Under the pieces are notes generated by a model. That model saw only the letters and a program-made list of their open reading frames with translations, made no database searches and had not been told where the DNA came from. From Gemmatimonadota bacterium (GTDB taxonomy: Bacteria; Latescibacterota; UBA2968; UBA8231): a stretch of DNA of 8,208 nucleotides. The translations under genes and the position numbers were made by a program. The stretch spans positions 1 to 8,208 of the forward strand of contig VXZF01000197.1 in assembly GCA_009845645.1 (NCBI GenBank), in the 5' to 3' direction. Of the stretch, positions 6,497 through 8,208 are shown in pieces; within the stretch, counting starts at the first letter, position 1, and every line of letters begins with the position of its first letter.

Positions 6497-7351
6497 ATGC
6501 AGCGACGTCCCTACGGTACCTCTGGCGAACACCTTTCTGTAATCGGCTTTGGCGGCATCGTCGTCAGCCAAGTGGAAGCGGTCGAGGCCGCCCGCTTGGT
6601 GGGACAGGCCGTTGAGCGCGGCGTCAATTACTTTGATGTGGCCCCGAGCTACGGCAACGCCGAGGAGCGTCTGGGGCCAGCTTTGGAACCGTATCGCAGC
6701 GATGTATTCTTGGCCTGCAAGACGACCCAGCGCACGCGGGCTGGTGCCGCCGCTGAGTTGCGGCAATCGCTCAAGACTATGTGCACCGACCACTTCGATC
6801 TGTACCAGTTGCACGCCATGACCACGGATGAGGATTTTGCCGAGGCTACTGCCTCCGACGGAGCCTTGGCGGCTTTCGTAGAGGCCCGCGATCAGGGCTT
6901 GGTGCGCTATATAGGTTTTTCAGCCCACTCGGCTGAAATCGCCTTGCAATTGCTGGACTATTTCCCCTTTGACTCGGTACTCTTTCCGGTCAACTGGGTC
7001 AATTACTTCCGAGCCGACTTCGGCCCCCAAGTCGTGGCCAAGGCGCAAGAGCGTGGCACCGCCTGCCTGGCCCTCAAAGCCATGGCTCGCTCGCTCATAC
7101 CTCAAGGGGCTCCCAAACGCTACGCCAAATGCTGGTACGATCCCATTGACGAGCCGGAACTAGCCGAGCTAGCCCTGCGCTTCGCCCTATCGCAGCCCAT
7201 CACGGCTGTCCTGCCGCCCGGCGAGGCATCCCTCTTTGAAATGGCCCTAGACATGGCCGATCGCCTCGCGCCGCTCACGGATGCCGAAGTGGAGGACTTG
7301 CGGGTCCGCGCCGAGGGGAATACACCGCTGTTTGAGTTGGCAGCTACCTGA
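6497..7351 (+). CDS. Aldo/keto reductase family protein
   Basis: This 284-residue TIM-barrel protein belongs to the aldo/keto reductase superfamily, NAD(P)H-dependent enzymes that interconvert carbonyls and alcohols and include sugar dehydrogenases. The catalytic tetrad is complete: D47 (NYFDVAPSYG), Y52, K75 (FLACKTT) and H106 (LYQLHAM). The opening YGTSGEHLSVIGFGGI (6-21) is the usual first strand. VRYIGFSAHS (136-145) and the later ALRFALSQPITAVLPPG (226-242) lie in the cofactor-binding half. The order FDVAPSYGNAEERLG resembles bacterial members annotated as predicted oxidoreductases; the C-terminal iron-sulfur extension of some relatives is absent, and the length is at the short end of the normal range. 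AGGAG at 6485-6489, seven bases upstream, supports the ATG. It lies 39 bases after the DUF2807-like gene and 12 before the next. Sugar or sugar-lactone chemistry is suggested by the neighbours only. Confidence 0.93.
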   Translation: MQRRPYGTSGEHLSVIGFGGIVVSQVEAVEAARLVGQAVERGVNYFDVAPSYGNAEERLGPALEPYRSDVFLACKTTQRTRAGAAAELRQSLKTMCTDHFDLYQLHAMTTDEDFAEATASDGALAAFVEARDQGLVRYIGFSAHSAEIALQLLDYFPFDSVLFPVNWVNYFRADFGPQVVAKAQERGTACLALKAMARSLIPQGAPKRYAKCWYDPIDEPELAELALRFALSQPITAVLPPGEASLFEMALDMADRLAPLTDAEVEDLRVRAEGNTPLFELAAT

Positions 7352-7357
7352 AAGGAG
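7352..7357 (+). promoter_or_regulatory. Ribosome binding site deciding a GTG start
   Basis: AAGGAG starts one base after the aldo/keto reductase stop begins to clear and lies six bases before GTG at 7364. No ATG lies near the start of the downstream open frame; the first in-frame ATG is about 100 codons in and would remove most of the first repeat. The site therefore supports GTG initiation. Confidence 0.75.
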
Positions 7358-7363
7358 CAGATT

Positions 7364-8208
7364 GTGATTCCATTGGTCAGCACGCTCTGTCAAGGGCCGC
7401 TAGGCGTGGCCCAGCTACCGCGTCTGTGGTGGAAAAATCTCCTGCACCAAGCCGGGCAGCTCGACGAGGACTATCCCTTTTGCAGCGGCGGTCTCGACAA
7501 ATACGTACTGGAGGTGCTGCGCATCGACCAAGACCGTGCCTTGCGTTTTTTGTGGGATCAGCGGCCTAACTACCTACAGTTCGAGGAGTGGGTGACCGCC
7601 GAAGGCACGTACGAGCCCAATCGCATCGCGCGCTGGAACAAGTCCTTGGTGCCTCGCACCCACTATATGCCGGCCAAAATCGACGAGACCTATGGGGATA
7701 TAGGCTGGGCGCAGGAGGAGACGACCGAAGTATCGGCCGTGCTGCTCAACTGCCTACAGGACTGGCACCTTTTTCATCGCCGCGTCTTTGCTTCTGGTGC
7801 TCCGGGCCTGTCTGGGCCTGTGGCTCCTACCCTCAGCAGCATTGACCAAGGTCCGTTGGGCATCTGCCAACTGCCGCGCACGTGGCTCAAGACCTGTCTG
7901 CGCGCTAGGGGCTGGCTGCATCTCGACTACCCCGATTGCGCCGAAGGCAGCCTCGACCAGCGCTGCTTGCAAACCTTGCAGGTGGATCAGGACGCAGCCC
8001 TTGCGTTTCTCCGCGAGGAGATGCCGACGTATCTCGCATTTGAGGACTGGGTGCGGCAGGAAGGTACTATCAAGGAAGAAGCGGTGGCGGCCTTTAACCA
8101 GCGCCTGCTCGAACGCGAGCACAACGCCGCCAAACAGGCCGAGATCCACGCCACCTTGCAGCGTCCTCCGACGTGGACTTCAGGGGTGCTGCTCAATCAC
8201 TTGGAGGA
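7364..8208 (+). CDS. Protein with two tandem DUF5069-like domains (GTG start, runs off right edge)
   Basis: From GTG at 7364 the frame stays open for 281 codons to the window end. The protein consists of two related copies: residues about 4-141 and about 156-281. Shared landmarks are QGPLGVAQLPR/QGPLGICQLPR (10-20 and 162-172), a DYP-x-C block (36-40 and 188-192), LD (44-45, 197-198), a D-Q-D motif (55-57, 208-210), a FEEWV/FEDWV block (73-77 and 226-230), and VLLN (126-129 and 275-278). The period is about 150 residues. The LPR...Y..C..LD..L order resembles DUF5069, a bacterial domain of unknown function, from memory and not checked by search. The second copy is about complete at the edge; the terminus is missing. 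No signal peptide or membrane segment is seen, so it is probably cytoplasmic. The function is unknown. The gap to the aldo/keto reductase is 12 bases, so it is probably co-transcribed. Confidence 0.8.
   Translation, partial: MIPLVSTLCQGPLGVAQLPRLWWKNLLHQAGQLDEDYPFCSGGLDKYVLEVLRIDQDRALRFLWDQRPNYLQFEEWVTAEGTYEPNRIARWNKSLVPRTHYMPAKIDETYGDIGWAQEETTEVSAVLLNCLQDWHLFHRRVFASGAPGLSGPVAPTLSSIDQGPLGICQLPRTWLKTCLRARGWLHLDYPDCAEGSLDQRCLQTLQVDQDAALAFLREEMPTYLAFEDWVRQEGTIKEEAVAAFNQRLLEREHNAAKQAEIHATLQRPPTWTSGVLLNHLE

Overview
The window is a gene-dense, GC-rich bacterial segment. It holds one gene fragment on the minus strand at the left edge, then eight genes on the plus strand, the last cut by the right edge. 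Gene order, strong AGGAG-type ribosome sites and very short gaps point to one long transcription unit starting near position 285. Two phytanoyl-CoA-dioxygenase-like (PhyH) genes, a DUF5069-like protein, a MocA-type oxidoreductase and hairpin-forming intergenic repeats recall uncultivated environmental lineages with expanded PhyH families, such as Poribacteria, Latescibacterota or Entotheonella. This is an inference from gene content; no rRNA or marker gene is present to confirm it.

Layout: 1-162 (minus) is the N-terminal end of a secreted polysaccharide deacetylase. 163-284 is a divergent intergenic region with an inverted repeat. 285-1127 is a PhyH-family dioxygenase. 1143-2498 is a second PhyH domain fused to HEAT-like repeats. 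A perfect 20-bp palindrome lies at 2505-2524. 2537-3583 is a Gfo/Idh/MocA dehydrogenase, 3584-4423 an amidohydrolase-2 family hydrolase, and 4435-5583 a mandelate racemase/enolase-superfamily enzyme. After a degenerate hairpin at 5584-5603 come a secreted or lipid-anchored DUF2807-like beta-repeat protein (5639-6457), an aldo/keto reductase (6497-7351), and a protein with two tandem DUF5069-like domains (7364 to beyond 8208, GTG start).

The middle of the cluster resembles an oxidative, non-phosphorylating sugar pathway: a NAD(P)-dependent dehydrogenase, a metal-dependent hydrolase of the lactonase type, an acid-sugar dehydratase-like enolase-superfamily enzyme and an aldo/keto reductase. No transporter, regulator or 2-keto-3-deoxy-acid aldolase is visible, so the substrate is unknown. 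The two Fe(II)/2-oxoglutarate dioxygenases could oxidise or demethylate a precursor that feeds this route, but the sequence does not prove it.

The parts most worth a second look are the PhyH-HEAT fusion, the tandem DUF5069-like protein, the DUF2807-like protein embedded in a catabolic operon, and the two intergenic palindromic elements.
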